A stretch of 48,663 bases of DNA from Nostocoides jenkinsii Ben 74. Its GTDB lineage: Bacteria; Actinomycetota; Actinomycetes; Actinomycetales; Dermatophilaceae. The stretch is from NCBI RefSeq assembly GCF_001046875.1, contig NZ_HF571038.1, positions 2,527,749-2,576,411 of the forward strand. The letters run 5' to 3'. The notes below the pieces were generated by a model that was not told where the DNA came from, did no database searches, and saw only the letters and a program-made list of their open reading frames with translations. Below, piece by piece: positions 48,506 through 48,663 of the stretch (within the stretch, counting starts at the first letter, position 1; the number at the start of each line of letters is the position of its first letter). A program made the translations under genes and the position numbers.

Positions 48506-48663
48506 TCCCCCGCCCGTACCGAAGGCCGCCTGGATAGCCCCAGCCAGCACGACGAGCCCCCCGGCCAGGATGACCAGTTGCCCGCGTTGCCGGCTGATGC
48601 CCGCGATGCCGAGCGCCGCGGCGGCCAGGAGGGCTCCCCACCCGCCGGCAAGGACCACGCCAG
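48350..48663 (-). CDS. C-terminus of a multi-helix membrane protein (partial)
   Basis: The frame is open to the right window edge. It shows hydrophobic helices (WGALLAAAALGIAGI, QLVILAGGLVVLAGAIQAAF, TPCLLALLIVLG) and then a charged tail ending DRHPERE. The last 156 bases run antisense to the acyltransferase 3' end, so the two genes overlap tail to tail. The family is not recognisable from this piece. Confidence 0.5.
   Translation of the reverse strand, partial: GVVLAGGWGALLAAAALGIAGISRQRGQLVILAGGLVVLAGAIQAAFGTGGGSGPAWVEIGTRTPCLLALLIVLGTRPRKQGSLDEAIGHGRQPEGDRHPERE

Overview
The window is high-GC DNA from an actinobacterium, most likely a member of the Micrococcales and plausibly of the Intrasporangiaceae (inference; no marker here fixes the genus). 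The signs are WhiA, RbpA, the uvrC-rapZ-yvcK-whiA-gap-pgk-tpiA-secG block, the tal-zwf-opcA-pgl block, ctaB divergent from tkt, a PASTA kinase, polyphosphate glucokinase, a DUF3068 protein and a CoaE with a GrpB-type tail. No rRNA, tRNA, CRISPR array, transposase or phage gene was seen.

Layout. 1-1.9 kb: C-terminus of a PASTA Ser/Thr kinase and an EamA transporter. 1.9-9.7 kb: ctaB (minus), then tkt-tal-zwf-(21-codon linker ORF)-opcA-pgl, a complete oxidative pentose phosphate operon ending against rbpA. 9.7-18.7 kb (minus): uvrC, rapZ, yvcK, whiA, gap, pgk, tpiA, secG, rbpA. 18.7-25.1 kb: a Rieske lipoprotein (minus), then a five-gene branched-chain amino acid ABC importer (SBP, livH, livM, livG, livF). 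25.1-27.2 kb (minus): a secreted protein with six thrombospondin type 3-like repeats and a hemolysin III membrane protein behind a 22-bp operator-like palindrome. 27.2-31.2 kb: uvrA and a metallo-beta-lactamase-fold hydrolase. 31.2-33.0 kb: a decayed patch with a VapBC module and a secreted protein, carrying four frameshifts between them. 33.0-37.6 kb: an RhtA-like exporter, a TerC protein behind a likely manganese riboswitch, an MmcQ/YjbR protein and uvrB. 37.7-41.8 kb: trmH, a tocopherol-cyclase-like gene and menC with ATGA overlaps, then a 76-bp palindrome, coaE and a small zinc-ribbon ORF. 41.9-48.7 kb: rpsA, a methyltransferase, polyphosphate glucokinase, a UDP-glucuronate decarboxylase, a DUF3068 protein, an acyltransferase and the end of a membrane protein.

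Together the genes are mostly core: glucose 6-phosphate supply (polyphosphate glucokinase), its oxidation (zwf-opcA-pgl-tkt-tal), lower glycolysis, nucleotide excision repair (uvrA, uvrB and uvrC all present), menaquinone and CoA synthesis, and envelope functions.

The most unusual signals are: (1) the octamer GTATGCCG, which I count 41 times on the two strands, in several reading frames and with rare codons, while the C variant GTACGCC was not seen; (2) a 21-codon ORF that bridges zwf and opcA with stop/start overlaps at both ends; (3) leaderless-type promoters at eight genes, including all three uvr genes; (4) a tocopherol-cyclase-like protein translationally coupled to menC; (5) a 76-bp palindrome that ends a truncated CoaE-GrpB protein.
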